NCBI GenBank assembly: GCA_031277015.1
Contig: JAISLZ010000016.1
Coordinates: forward strand, 1-35,995
Source: Eubacteriales Family XIII. Incertae Sedis bacterium
GTDB taxonomy: Bacteria; Bacillota; Clostridia; Peptostreptococcales; Anaerovoracaceae
DNA length: 35,995 nt
Reading direction: 5' to 3'
This document shows positions 15,242 through 25,638 of this stretch, piece after piece. Below the pieces are notes generated by a model that had not been told where the DNA came from, ran no database searches, and saw only the letters and a list, made by a program, of their open reading frames with translations. Positions within the stretch are counted from its first letter, which is position 1. Every line of letters starts with the position of its first letter. The position numbers and the translations under genes are program-made.

Positions 15242-18200
15242 ATGATAAGAAGAATATTTGTCGAGAAAAAGAGGGGTTTTGATGTAGAAGCGCGGGGCCT
15301 CATGAAGGAATTGCGCGAGAGTCTTGATCTCAGGAGCATTCGTTCGGTCAGGATATTCAATAGATACGATGTGGAAGGCGTCAGCGATGAGACGTTTGAC
15401 AGGGCTGTCCGGTCCATATTCTCAGAGCCGGTACTCGATCTCGTCTATGGGGAGGACATGGATTTCCCTGAGGGCGCGTTCAGTTTTGGCGTCGAGTATC
15501 TGCCGGGACAGTACGACCAGCGGGCGGACGCGGCGACACAGTGCATCAGACTGATAGACGCGGAGGCAGGTCCGGTGGTGCGCTACGCAAAGTTCATCTC
15601 CGTAGACGGTGAGCTCTCCATGCCAGACAGGGAGGAGATAGAGAAATACTGCATCAATCCGGTCGACAGCCGCGAGGCTTCCTTCGAAAAGCCCCATGCG
15701 CTCACGGCGGAGTCCCCGGCGCCCCCTCCCATAGCAACGGTGGCGGGTTTCCGCCAAATGAACGAGAAAGCGCTGAGGGAGATGCAGGAGGATATGGGGC
15801 TTGCCATGCGGTATGCCGACCTCAAGCTGGCGCAGGGCCATTTCCGTCAGACCGAGCGCCGCGACCCGACCATCACGGAGATCAAGGTGATCGATACCTA
15901 CTGGTCGGACCACTGCCGCCACAGCACGTTTCTCACGGAGCTCAGCAATATCAAATTTGATGAGGGCCCGTACGCGGGGCTCGTAAGGTCGACCTTCGAC
16001 GAGTACATGAAGATAAGGAAGAAGCTATACCGTGACGATGCGAGCAGGCCGATATGCCTCATGGACATAGCCACTATAGGGGCAAAGTATCTGAGGAAGA
16101 AGGGGCTGCTGAAGGACCTAGACGAGTCCGACGAGATCAACGCGTGCAGCATCAAGGTCAAAGCGCGCGTATGGGATTGCTCCGGTCATAGAGGCAGGAA
16201 GAACGAGCGTGACGAGGATTGGCTCGTCATGTTCAAGAACGAGACGCACAACCATCCGACGGAGATCGAGCCGTTCGGCGGCGCGGCCACCTGTCTCGGC
16301 GGTGCGATCAGAGATCCTCTTTCCGGGCGATCGTACGTCTATCAGGCGATGCGCGTGACGGGGAGCGGGGATCCTCGCGTCCCCCTGAGGGACACGCTCC
16401 CGGGCAAGCTGCCGCAGTATCAGATCACGCGCGGTGCTTTCAGAGGGTACAGTTCGTACGGCAATCAGATAGGGCTGGCTACGGGATTTGTCGACGAGAT
16501 ATACGACGAGGGATATGTGGCGAAGCGCATGGAGATAGGCGCGGTCATCGGGGCGGCGCCGGCCTCGCACGTGCGTCGGTCCAGGCCCGTGCCGGGAGAC
16601 GTCATACTCATAGTCGGCGGCAGGACGGGGCGCGACGGTATCGGCGGCGCGACGGGCTCCTCCAAGAAGCATACGAACGAATCGCTCACCACGGCGGGCG
16701 CGGAGGTACAGAAGGGCAATCCTCTCATCGAACGGGATATACAGCGTCTGTTCCGGCGGGGTGAGGTCGCGAGGCTCATCAAGAGGTGCAACGACTTCGG
16801 AGCTGGCGGCGTATCCGTCGCCATAGGCGAGCTGGCGGATAGCGTCGACGTTGACCTGGACAGCATCCCTAAGAAGTACGAAGGGCTGGACGGTACGGAG
16901 CTCGCCATATCTGAATCGCAGGAGCGCATGGCCGTCGTGGTCGCGGCTTCCGACGAGGAAACATTTACACGGTACGCCCTGGAGGAGAATGTGGAGGTGA
17001 CGCGGGCGGCGAAGGTCACGGACATCGGGCGCTTCCGCATGATGTGGCACGGCGATACCATCCTCGACTTGCCACGCACGTTCATCGACACGAACGGTTC
17101 CCGTTCTGTACGTGATGTCCATGTGAAGGACCGTGAGCTTCCTACCGCCGCGCCCTCGCTCGCGGCGGGCCGGCTTCCGGTAGCGGGAGCCGGTGCGGAC
17201 GTTGGCTCCCGTACTGGTATCGTCGTGGACGAAGAATTGTTGCTTTCCGTCGTCGACGATCTCGCCGTATGCGGTAAGCGTGGACTCATCGAAGGGTTTG
17301 ATTCCACGATAGGCAGGGGCAGCGTCCTCATGCCCCTCGGTGGCAGGGCGCAGCGTACGCCAGCCCTGGGCATGGCGGCCAAGCTGCCTGTTTCGTCTGG
17401 AGATACCGATACGGTGACGCTCATGGCCTACGGTTTTGACCCTAAGCTATCGGGCTTTGCGCCTTACCACGGGGCCATTGCCGCGGTCGTCGATTCGGCT
17501 GCAAAGATCGTCGCGATGGGCGGCGACCTTGACGGAATAAGGCTTACATTTCAGGAATACTACAAAAAGCTCGGTAAGGTCCCGTCCCGGTGGGCGGCCC
17601 CGTTCTCCGCGCTTCTCGGGGCGCTACGTGCCCAGCTTGACCTCGGGATTCCGTCGATAGGGGGCAAGGACAGCATGTCCGGGACATTCAACCATCTGGA
17701 TGTGCCCCCCACTCTCGTCAGCTTCGCGGTCGCTGTCACGGACGCGGGACGGGTGCTGTCGCCCGAGTTCAAGGTCCCCGGAAGCGATCTCGTTCTCATA
17801 CCCGCGCGGGTGGGGGCGGACGGAGTCATAGACCTGAAAGCTTTCAAGGCAAACGCGCAAAGGGTGGGTGAGCTCACCGGCAAGGGCAAGATACTCTCGG
17901 CGCAGACCTTAGGGCCGGGTGGCGTATGGGCGGCGGTGGCCAAGATGTCCCTCGGCAACCGCGTCGGCGCCTCGATCGCCGGACTGGGCGCGGACGGGCT
18001 TTTTGCCGCTTCGTACGGCAGCCTATTGCTGGAGATTGACGCTTCGGCCAGGCTCTCACATCTGTTCGGCACCGGAGATGACTTCCACAAGGTTATCGGC
18101 AAGACCACGGACGACGGCCTGGTCTCGGTGGCGCTCTCCGGCGGTGAGGGTGAAGTCTCCATCTCCATAGACGAGATAGAGCGCAGGTGGGATAGCTCTC

Positions 18201-19123
18201 TCGATCGGGTATTTCCGAGTGCCGCGCCGCGTCAGGACGCTGGCGCTATAGGCGTGGCGGACAGCGAAGTCAAGCCCCTGTCCTACACGGCTAAAGGCGT
18301 CGCCCGCGGAGGGCGCGGCATCGCAAAACCCCGCGTGTTCATCCCTGTGTTCCCGGGTACGAACTGCGAGGCAGATACCGCGGCGGAGTTCGCTCGGGCC
18401 GGGGCAAAGCCGTTGCTCGTAAATCTCGTAAACATTACCCCGCGGACATTTGAGGAGTCGGTAAGGCGCATGGCCGAGGCGATCAAGACGAGCCAGATCA
18501 TCATGATCCCGGGAGGGTTCTCGTCGGGAGACGAGCCGGAAGGCTCTGCCAAGTTCATCATGGCGGTGCTCCGCAACCCGTATGTGGCGGAGGCTGTAAC
18601 GGGCCTGCTGGAACGACGCGACGGGCTCATTCTCGGCATCTGCAACGGGTTTCAGGCCCTCATCAAGCTCGGCCTCGTGCCTTACGGTAAGATATGCGAG
18701 CCTACAGATGACGCGCCCACGCTCACATACAACACGATAGGGCGCCATGTTTCAAAGCTCGTGCGCACACGCGTATGCTCCACGCTTTCGCCATGGCTCG
18801 CGGGATCGGAGATAGGCGACGTCTACACGATGCCGGTGTCGCACTCGGAGGGGCGTTTCGTCGCCACGGACAAGGCGCTGACCTCGCTGATAAAGAAAGG
18901 TCAGATAGCGACGCAATACGCCGACGAGAGCGGAAAGCCGTCGATGGACATAGACGTCAACCCGAACGGCAGCAGGTTCGCGGTCGAGGGGATCACGTCG
19001 CGGGACGGCCGCGTCTTTGGCAAGATGGGCCATGTGGAACGCGTCGGGCCGGGCTTGTACAAAAACGTGCCCGGCAACTACGAAAACGGGATATTTAGAA
19101 ATGGAGTGAATTACTTTAAATGA
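15242..19123 (+). CDS. purL: Phosphoribosylformylglycinamidine synthase (large, single-chain)
   Basis: 1293 aa; HCRHSTFLTEL, FKNETHNHPTEIEPFGGAATCLGGAIRD, C-terminal amidotransferase FPGTNCEADTA..., GICNGFQAL. Confidence 0.96.
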   Translation: MIRRIFVEKKRGFDVEARGLMKELRESLDLRSIRSVRIFNRYDVEGVSDETFDRAVRSIFSEPVLDLVYGEDMDFPEGAFSFGVEYLPGQYDQRADAATQCIRLIDAEAGPVVRYAKFISVDGELSMPDREEIEKYCINPVDSREASFEKPHALTAESPAPPPIATVAGFRQMNEKALREMQEDMGLAMRYADLKLAQGHFRQTERRDPTITEIKVIDTYWSDHCRHSTFLTELSNIKFDEGPYAGLVRSTFDEYMKIRKKLYRDDASRPICLMDIATIGAKYLRKKGLLKDLDESDEINACSIKVKARVWDCSGHRGRKNERDEDWLVMFKNETHNHPTEIEPFGGAATCLGGAIRDPLSGRSYVYQAMRVTGSGDPRVPLRDTLPGKLPQYQITRGAFRGYSSYGNQIGLATGFVDEIYDEGYVAKRMEIGAVIGAAPASHVRRSRPVPGDVILIVGGRTGRDGIGGATGSSKKHTNESLTTAGAEVQKGNPLIERDIQRLFRRGEVARLIKRCNDFGAGGVSVAIGELADSVDVDLDSIPKKYEGLDGTELAISESQERMAVVVAASDEETFTRYALEENVEVTRAAKVTDIGRFRMMWHGDTILDLPRTFIDTNGSRSVRDVHVKDRELPTAAPSLAAGRLPVAGAGADVGSRTGIVVDEELLLSVVDDLAVCGKRGLIEGFDSTIGRGSVLMPLGGRAQRTPALGMAAKLPVSSGDTDTVTLMAYGFDPKLSGFAPYHGAIAAVVDSAAKIVAMGGDLDGIRLTFQEYYKKLGKVPSRWAAPFSALLGALRAQLDLGIPSIGGKDSMSGTFNHLDVPPTLVSFAVAVTDAGRVLSPEFKVPGSDLVLIPARVGADGVIDLKAFKANAQRVGELTGKGKILSAQTLGPGGVWAAVAKMSLGNRVGASIAGLGADGLFAASYGSLLLEIDASARLSHLFGTGDDFHKVIGKTTDDGLVSVALSGGEGEVSISIDEIERRWDSSLDRVFPSAAPRQDAGAIGVADSEVKPLSYTAKGVARGGRGIAKPRVFIPVFPGTNCEADTAAEFARAGAKPLLVNLVNITPRTFEESVRRMAEAIKTSQIIMIPGGFSSGDEPEGSAKFIMAVLRNPYVAEAVTGLLERRDGLILGICNGFQALIKLGLVPYGKICEPTDDAPTLTYNTIGRHVSKLVRTRVCSTLSPWLAGSEIGDVYTMPVSHSEGRFVATDKALTSLIKKGQIATQYADESGKPSMDIDVNPNGSRFAVEGITSRDGRVFGKMGHVERVGPGLYKNVPGNYENGIFRNGVNYFK

Positions 19124-19611
19124 AGGTAGGAATAATCATGGGTAGCCTGAGCGACTACCCCACCGTCGAACGCGCCGAGAAGATACTCGCGGGCTTCGGC
19201 GTCGACTACGAAACGCGCATCATATCCGCGCACCGCACACCTTCGGTAGCCGAGGAGTTTGCGAGCGGGGCAGAGTCTGATGGGATCGAGGTCATCATCG
19301 CCGCGGCGGGCAAGGCGGCCCATCTCGCTGGAGTCATCGCCTCGTACACGCCGTTGCCGGTCATCGGGCTGCCCGTAAAGTCGTCCACGCTAGACGGGCT
19401 TGACTCGCTCCTGTCCGTCGTGCAGATGCCTAATGGGGTGCCCGTCGCTACGGTAGCGATAGGCGGGGCGGAGAACGCGGCCCTGCTCGCCGTGCAGATA
19501 CTGTCCGTGAAATACGCGGAGCTGCGCAGCGCGATGAAGGTATACAAGGAGAGTATGGAGCGCGAGGTGATGAAGGTCGACTCGGAGTTCCGGCGGGCTG
19601 GAGGAAGCTAA
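19120..19611 (+). CDS. purE: 5-(carboxyamino)imidazole ribonucleotide mutase / AIR carboxylase (PurE)
   Basis: [55 protein letters not shown]. Confidence 0.95.
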   Translation: MKVGIIMGSLSDYPTVERAEKILAGFGVDYETRIISAHRTPSVAEEFASGAESDGIEVIIAAAGKAAHLAGVIASYTPLPVIGLPVKSSTLDGLDSLLSVVQMPNGVPVATVAIGGAENAALLAVQILSVKYAELRSAMKVYKESMEREVMKVDSEFRRAGGS

Positions 19612-19612
19612 T

Positions 19613-20326
19613 ATGGAGAAAAGAAAACAGCTTTACGAGGGCAAGGCGAAAAAGGTATACGCGACGGACGACCCGGGTCTTTACATCGTCTGGTACAAGG
19701 ATGACGCGACGGCGTTCGACGGACAGAAGCGGGGCACGATAGCGGACAAGGGCGTCGTGAACAACACTATGTCAAACATATTGTTCGCGCTCATGGAGGA
19801 AAGGGGTGTGCCGACGCATTTCGTGGAGCAGTTGAGCGATCGCGAGACGCTCGTGAAGGCGGTCACGATACTGCCGCTTGAGGTCATCGTGCGCAACGTG
19901 GCGGCGGGGCATTTCTCGCAGCGCTACGGGGTGGAGGAAGGCACGCCGCTGCGCCGCCCCGCGCTCGAGTTCTCTTACAAGCGCGACGATCTCGGCGACC
20001 CGCTGATGAACGATGACCACGCGCTGGCCCTCGGCCTCGCGACGGAGGAGGAGATCGCCCAGGTCAAGGAATACGCGATGAAGGTCAACGAGGTTATGCA
20101 GGAGTTCTTCCTGGACAAGGGCCTGAAGCTGATAGACTTCAAGATAGAGTTCGGCAAGCTGGCGGACGGGACCGTCGTGCTGGCGGACGAGATATCACCT
20201 GACACGTGCCGACTCTGGGACGTGAAGACGAACGAGAAGATGGACAAGGACCGCTTCCGCCGCGACCTCGGAGACGTCGAGGAGACGTATCGCGAGGTGC
20301 TGGAGAGGGTGCAGGGCAAGATATAA
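19613..20326 (+). CDS. purC: SAICAR synthetase
   Basis: [45 protein letters not shown]. Confidence 0.97.
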   Translation: MEKRKQLYEGKAKKVYATDDPGLYIVWYKDDATAFDGQKRGTIADKGVVNNTMSNILFALMEERGVPTHFVEQLSDRETLVKAVTILPLEVIVRNVAAGHFSQRYGVEEGTPLRRPALEFSYKRDDLGDPLMNDDHALALGLATEEEIAQVKEYAMKVNEVMQEFFLDKGLKLIDFKIEFGKLADGTVVLADEISPDTCRLWDVKTNEKMDKDRFRRDLGDVEETYREVLERVQGKI

Positions 20327-20378
20327 TGTAGCAAGAGAACTACGTAAGATGTGGCAAGGAGAAGGCAAGCCTGACGTG

Positions 20379-21569
20379 ATGGTGAAAAGAATCAAGACTA
20401 AGACTACATATAAAGATGCTGGGGTAGACACTGTCGAAGCCGCCCGCGCCGTCTCCCTCATGAAGGACAGCGTGCGCCGGACGTTCGGGCCCGAGGTCCT
20501 GACCGGGCTGGGCTCTTTTGGGAGCCTGTTCCAGCCGGACCTTACGGGGATACGGACGCCCGTGCTCGTGGCCGGGACGGACGGCGTAGGCACAAAGCTC
20601 AAGGTCGCGATGCTCATGGACAAGCACGACACGATAGGCATAGACCTCGTGGCGATGTGTGCAAACGACGTGCTGTGTCAAGGGGCAAAGCCGCTGTTCT
20701 TCCTCGACTACATAGCCACGGGGCATGTGAAGGCCGAGAAGGTCGCGGACATCGTGCGCGGTGTCGCGGACGGCTGCGGGCTCGCGGGTTGCGCTCTAGT
20801 CGGTGGCGAAACGGCAGAGATGCCGGGGTTCTACGCACCGGACGACTACGACCTGGCCGGGTTCTGCGTCGGTATCGTGGACAGGGACAAGGTGGTGGAC
20901 GGAAGCCGCGTGGGGGAAGGCGACCTGCTCATCGGCGTCCCGTCGAGCGGGCTTCATTCCAACGGGTATTCGCTCGTGCGCAAAGTGCTGTTCGAAAAAT
21001 TCGGGTTCGGCGTAGGCGACAGAGCGGAGAGCCTTGGCATCGGAGGCGCGGCGGGGGCGAAGCCTGCGGAGGCGCATTGCGAAGGGCCATCTTCTGCCAC
21101 GGGCGTGACGCTGGGCGATATCCTGCTCGAGCCGACGCGCATATATGCGGCTCAGGCCGCCGCCGTGCTTGAGAGGCTGACGCCCCACGCGATAGTCCAC
21201 ATCACGGGCGGGGGTTTCTTCGAGAACATACCGAGGGTGCTGCCTGATGGGCTCGGCGCGCGCGTGAATATCGGTACGTGGGACATCCCCCCGGTTTTCA
21301 GTTTCATTCAGGAGAAGGCGGGCATCAATGACGAGGAGATATTCTCGACACTCAATATGGGCATCGGCCTGATCTTCGTCGTGCCTGTTTCGGATCGGGC
21401 GGCGACGCTCGCGGCGCTCGAAGCGGCGGGCGAGGCCGGCGCGGGCGTGATCGGCAAGGTGGTGCGCGGCGACGGCGTGACCCTCGTGCCGCCGCGCAGG
21501 GATCGTCTGACGGACGGCGTTGGAGAGGTCGTCTTTGAAGGCATCATCGCGGGGCTGTCCGGGCTGTGA
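20379..21569 (+). CDS. purM: Phosphoribosylformylglycinamidine cyclo-ligase
   Basis: TYKDAGVDTVEAARAV, VAGTDGVGTKLKVA, GLAGCALVGGETAEMPGFY, HITGGGFFENIPRVLP. Confidence 0.96.
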   Translation: MVKRIKTKTTYKDAGVDTVEAARAVSLMKDSVRRTFGPEVLTGLGSFGSLFQPDLTGIRTPVLVAGTDGVGTKLKVAMLMDKHDTIGIDLVAMCANDVLCQGAKPLFFLDYIATGHVKAEKVADIVRGVADGCGLAGCALVGGETAEMPGFYAPDDYDLAGFCVGIVDRDKVVDGSRVGEGDLLIGVPSSGLHSNGYSLVRKVLFEKFGFGVGDRAESLGIGGAAGAKPAEAHCEGPSSATGVTLGDILLEPTRIYAAQAAAVLERLTPHAIVHITGGGFFENIPRVLPDGLGARVNIGTWDIPPVFSFIQEKAGINDEEIFSTLNMGIGLIFVVPVSDRAATLAALEAAGEAGAGVIGKVVRGDGVTLVPPRRDRLTDGVGEVVFEGIIAGLSGL

Positions 21570-22213
21570 GCGAAATTCCCATGAAGCAAGGTTTGCATAA
21601 TAATGCAACCGCCGGCGATATCAACATCAGCGTGCTCGTGTCAGGCGGCGGCAGCAACCTCCAGTCGATCATTGACGGCATAGCGGACGGACGCATACGC
21701 GGCGCCCGCGTCTCCCTCGTCATATCCAGCAAGGAAGGCGCCTACGCGCTCAAGCGCGCGGAGCGTGTCGGGGCATCGACGGCGGTCGTTAGCCGAGATG
21801 AATACCCAGATGCGGATGCGCGGGCTTCGCGCCTTGCAGAACTGCTCTCCGGCGCGGAGACGGACATGGTCGTGCTCGCGGGCTACATGCATGTCGTACC
21901 GCCAGGGGTCGTATCTGCGTATTCCGGGCGCATCATCAACATCCATCCGTCTCTCATCCCTAAGCACTGCGGCATGGGTTACTACGGCCGGCGCGTGCAC
22001 GAATCCGTACTCGCGGCGGGCGACAGCGAAAGCGGCGCGACCGTCCACTACGTGGACGAAGGCGTGGACACAGGCGCGATCATCGTCCAGGAACGGGTGC
22101 CCGTAGAGCCGGGCGACACGCCCGATACACTCGCGGCTCGCGTGCTTGATACGGAACATGTTATCATAGTAAAGGCGGTCGCGATGGTCGCGGACGCCCT
22201 GCGCGAGCGCTGA
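21566..22213 (+). CDS. purN: Phosphoribosylglycinamide formyltransferase
   Basis: VLVSGGGSNLQSIIDGI, NIHPSLIPKHCGMGYYGRRVHE, VHYVDEGVDTGAII. Confidence 0.95.
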   Translation: MSEIPMKQGLHNNATAGDINISVLVSGGGSNLQSIIDGIADGRIRGARVSLVISSKEGAYALKRAERVGASTAVVSRDEYPDADARASRLAELLSGAETDMVVLAGYMHVVPPGVVSAYSGRIINIHPSLIPKHCGMGYYGRRVHESVLAAGDSESGATVHYVDEGVDTGAIIVQERVPVEPGDTPDTLAARVLDTEHVIIVKAVAMVADALRER

Positions 22214-22222
22214 CGCAGCGCC

Positions 22223-22315
22223 GTGTACATAGACGTACACTAGCTAGGAAGCGCGAAGCGTAACAACGCCTATCGGAAAAAAGACACGCATAGGATGTGA
22301 GGGCGCTTTGCGCCC
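22223..22315 (+). promoter_or_regulatory. Hairpin-rich purN-purH intercistronic region
   Basis: GTGTAC-ATAGAC-GTACAC (22223-22240), CCTAT/ATAGG (22269-22294), GGGCGC-TTT-GCGCCC (22301-22315) just upstream of the purH SD. Confidence 0.4.
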
Positions 22316-22335
22316 CAGCTGCAAAGGAGTATTGA

Positions 22336-23904
22336 ATGGCGAAAAAAAGAGCACTAATCAGCGTATCCGACAAAACCGGCCTAATAGAGTTCGCCAAGGG
22401 GTTGACCCAACTCGGCTGGGAGATCGTCTCGACCGGAGGCACCCACAAGGCTATAGAGGAGGCGGGGCTGCCCGTCACGGGCATATCGGACGTCACGGGT
22501 TTTCCGGAATGCCTGGACGGACGCGTCAAGACGCTGCATCCTGCGGTGCACGGCGGCATACTCGCCATGAGGGACAAGCCCGAGCATATGAAGCAGATCG
22601 AGGACTTGGGCATAGACACGATCGATATGGTTGTGATCAACCTCTATCCGTTCAAGGCCACGATCACGAAGCCTGGGACGACACTTCCCGAGGCCATCGA
22701 AAACATCGACATAGGTGGGCCGACGATGCTGCGCTCGGCGGCGAAGAACCATCGGGACGTCGCGGTCGTCTGCGACCCGGACGACTACGGTCAGATACTG
22801 GACAAACTGAAGGAGACGGGCGATATAGGCTATGAGGCCAAGTACAGGCTCGCGCTGAAGGTATTCGAGCATACGGCGTCATACGACGCGATGATTGCGG
22901 AATATCTGCGCTCGGAGAAAGGCATCCCGCTGCCGGACAACCCGACATTCACATACGAGAAAGTCCAGACGCTTCGTTACGGGGAGAACCCGCAGCAGCA
23001 AGCTTCTTATTATAAGGAAGTGAGGCCGCGCGCCGGGGCGCTCGTGAACGCCGTGAAGCTGAACGGCAAGGAGCTTTCGTTCAACAACATAGGTGACACG
23101 AACGGCGCGCTTGCGGCCCTGCGCGAGTTTGTCGAGCCGACTGTCGTTGCGGTCAAGCACGCGAACCCGTGCGGCGTGGGTAGCGCGGACGACATCTTTC
23201 ACGCCTACAGGAAGGCTTACGAGGCTGACCCCGTCTCAATATTCGGAGGCATCATAGCCGCCAACCGCATCGTTGACGAGGATACGGCGCGTGAGCTCAT
23301 CGAGGTGAACAAGGTATTCGCGGAGATAGTCATAGCGCCCGGCTACACGGACGGCGCGATAAGTGTGCTGAAACAGAAGGCCGATCTGCGCGTGCTCGAG
23401 CTGCCGGAGATGGAGAAGCCCGCACCCGCGGGGGAGCTCGACATCAAGAAGACGGACGGCGGCCTGCTTATCCAGGACGCGGACACGACGCTCTACGACA
23501 GGTCGAAGCTGAAAGTCGTGACGGACAAACAGCCCACGGAGAAGGAGCTTGAGGACATGGAGTTCGCGATGAAGGTCGTGAAGCATGTCAAATCGAACGC
23601 TATAGTCATCGCCTATGACAAAATGACACTCGGCATAGGCCCCGGCCAGACGAACAGGATTAGCTCCGTGGAGATAGCCATCCGTGGCGCTGGCGCAGAT
23701 GCGGAGAGCCGGGATATCAGCGGTTCCGTACTCGCCTCTGACGCTTTTTTCCCGTTCGACGACTGCGTGACGGCGGCGGGCGAGGCCGGCGTCAAGGCGA
23801 TCATCCAGCCCGGCGGCTCGATAAGGGACGCGGACTCGATCAGGCGGGCGAACGAGCTGGGAATTGCGATGGTGTTTACGGGCGAGCGCCACTTTCGCCA
23901 TTAA
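22336..23904 (+). CDS. purH: Bifunctional AICAR transformylase / IMP cyclohydrolase
   Basis: ALISVSDKTGLIEFAKGL, GRVKTLHPAVHGGIL, LRYGENPQQQASYY, KHANPCGVG. Confidence 0.97.
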   Translation: MAKKRALISVSDKTGLIEFAKGLTQLGWEIVSTGGTHKAIEEAGLPVTGISDVTGFPECLDGRVKTLHPAVHGGILAMRDKPEHMKQIEDLGIDTIDMVVINLYPFKATITKPGTTLPEAIENIDIGGPTMLRSAAKNHRDVAVVCDPDDYGQILDKLKETGDIGYEAKYRLALKVFEHTASYDAMIAEYLRSEKGIPLPDNPTFTYEKVQTLRYGENPQQQASYYKEVRPRAGALVNAVKLNGKELSFNNIGDTNGALAALREFVEPTVVAVKHANPCGVGSADDIFHAYRKAYEADPVSIFGGIIAANRIVDEDTARELIEVNKVFAEIVIAPGYTDGAISVLKQKADLRVLELPEMEKPAPAGELDIKKTDGGLLIQDADTTLYDRSKLKVVTDKQPTEKELEDMEFAMKVVKHVKSNAIVIAYDKMTLGIGPGQTNRISSVEIAIRGAGADAESRDISGSVLASDAFFPFDDCVTAAGEAGVKAIIQPGGSIRDADSIRRANELGIAMVFTGERHFRH

Positions 23905-23928
23905 ATTATTTTAGAATGGAGGCAATTT

Positions 23929-24294
23929 GTGAACGACAATATTGAGAAGAAGATCGATACGATCAAGACGTTGCTCATCGGGCTCATCATCACGACGGCG
24001 GCTACGGTGGGGCTTGTGGCCTTTATCATGGTCCAATGGATGCCCGTAGCTAAATACTACAACGATGGGATAAAAGAAGAAGCCGCGTATGAAGCGGAAT
24101 ACGGCGAAGAAAATCCTTACATCGATGAAGGGATGTCTGAGGAAGATTTGCTCGTCGACGAAAACGGTGAGCCTATCGTCGACGAGGATGTCACTGTCAC
24201 TGACGAGAACGGCGATATCGTAGAGGGAGACTCCGCGGAGACCAGCGAGGCGGGTGATGCCGAAGAACCCCAATCCGGGGATGCCGCGCAGTGA
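23929..24294 (+). CDS. Small single-pass membrane protein with acidic C-terminal tail (unknown function)
   Basis: GTG start after GGAGGC; one TM segment (TLLIGLIITTAATVGLVAFIMVQWM) followed by about 75 residues rich in D/E, in operon orientation between purH and purD. Confidence 0.7.
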   Translation: MNDNIEKKIDTIKTLLIGLIITTAATVGLVAFIMVQWMPVAKYYNDGIKEEAAYEAEYGEENPYIDEGMSEEDLLVDENGEPIVDEDVTVTDENGDIVEGDSAETSEAGDAEEPQSGDAAQ

Positions 24295-24322
24295 CGGGCG
24301 ACTGACGCGGGGAAGGATATCT

Positions 24323-25585
24323 ATGAAAGTCTTGATCGTTGGAGGCGGCGGCCGCGAGCACGCAATCGCGTGGAAACTGTCGCAGAGCCCGAGGGTGCCC
24401 GAGCTCGTCTGCGCGCCCGGCAACGCCGGCATAGCCGAGGTCGCCCGCCTGGTGGACGCGGATGCGGAGGACGTGGATGCGATGGTCAGGGTGACCAAAG
24501 GCGAATCCCCGGACCTCGTGGTGATAGGGCCGGAGGTCCCTCTCGCGAAGGGGCTGACTGACGAGATTGAATCCCTCGGCATACCTGTCTTCGGTCCTAA
24601 CAGGCAGTGTGCGCAGCTCGAAGCGAGCAAATCCTTCACGAAGGCCTTCCTCGCCCGCCACGGCATACCTACCGCTGCGTACAGGGAGTATACGGATATA
24701 GACGCCCTGAAGTCCGACATAGGCATATTCGGCTACCCTATGGTCCTGAAGGCAAACGGCCTCGCCGCGGGCAAGGGCGTCGTGCTCGCGAAGGACGCGG
24801 CAGAGGCGGAGCGCGCTATCGAGGACATGATGGGTGCCAAGGTGTTCGGCGCCGCAGGCGACGTCGTCGTGGTCGAGGAATGTCTGCGCGGGGTGGAGGC
24901 TTCCGTCCTCTGTTTCGTCGACGGCAGCGCCATCGTACCCATGGAGTCCGCGCAGGACTACAAACGCATAGGCGACCGCGACGAAGGCCCGAACACGGGC
25001 GGCATGGGGACCTACTCCCCGAGCCTCGTGTTCACCGCAGAGCTCGAGGCGCAGATCAAAGAGCGCATACTTGACCCCACGTTCAATGGTTTCAAAGAGG
25101 ACGGCCTGGACTTCAGGGGCGTACTGTTCATCGGGCTCATGATAACGGACGAAGGCCCGAAGGTCATCGAGTTCAACAACAGGTTCGGCGACCCGGAAAC
25201 GCAGTCGGTACTGCGTCGGCTCGACACCGACCTGCTCGACATATTCGTCGCGGCCACGGAGGACAGGCTTGCCGGGCAGGAGATCAGATGGTCGGACAAG
25301 CGCGCCGTCTGCGTCGTCATGGCATCCGGCGGCTATCCCGGCGCCTACGAGAAGGGCAAGGCGATAACGGGGCTGTCAGACCTTGACGACGGCGCCATAT
25401 GCTTTCACGCGGGGACGAAGTTCGGCCCTGGCGGGGAGATACTGACAAGCGGCGGCCGCGTGCTCGGCGTCACCGCCCTTGGCGCGACCCACGAGGAAGC
25501 CCGCGCGGCAGCCTACCGTAATGTCGCCAAAATCCATTTCGACGGCGAATACCACCGCACCGACATCGGCGTAGTGTATCGGTGA
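24323..25585 (+). CDS. purD: Phosphoribosylamine-glycine ligase
   Basis: MKVLIVGGGGREHAIAWKLSQS, GPEVPLAKGL, ATP-grasp LKANGLAAGKGV, NTGGMGTYSPS, EFNNRFGDPETQ. Confidence 0.97.
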   Translation: MKVLIVGGGGREHAIAWKLSQSPRVPELVCAPGNAGIAEVARLVDADAEDVDAMVRVTKGESPDLVVIGPEVPLAKGLTDEIESLGIPVFGPNRQCAQLEASKSFTKAFLARHGIPTAAYREYTDIDALKSDIGIFGYPMVLKANGLAAGKGVVLAKDAAEAERAIEDMMGAKVFGAAGDVVVVEECLRGVEASVLCFVDGSAIVPMESAQDYKRIGDRDEGPNTGGMGTYSPSLVFTAELEAQIKERILDPTFNGFKEDGLDFRGVLFIGLMITDEGPKVIEFNNRFGDPETQSVLRRLDTDLLDIFVAATEDRLAGQEIRWSDKRAVCVVMASGGYPGAYEKGKAITGLSDLDDGAICFHAGTKFGPGGEILTSGGRVLGVTALGATHEEARAAAYRNVAKIHFDGEYHRTDIGVVYR

Positions 25586-25638
25586 CTTCGTTCCAAAATT
25601 GTTTGTCATGGGCATTACCGACAGGATATAATCTACAT

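Noticed and set aside
16118-17424. Long minus-strand ORFs (334 aa and 319 aa) opposite purL
   Set aside because: Both overlap purL in antisense and each other; no recognisable motif.
20796-21608. 270-aa minus-strand ORF opposite purM
   Set aside because: Shadow ORF of purM.
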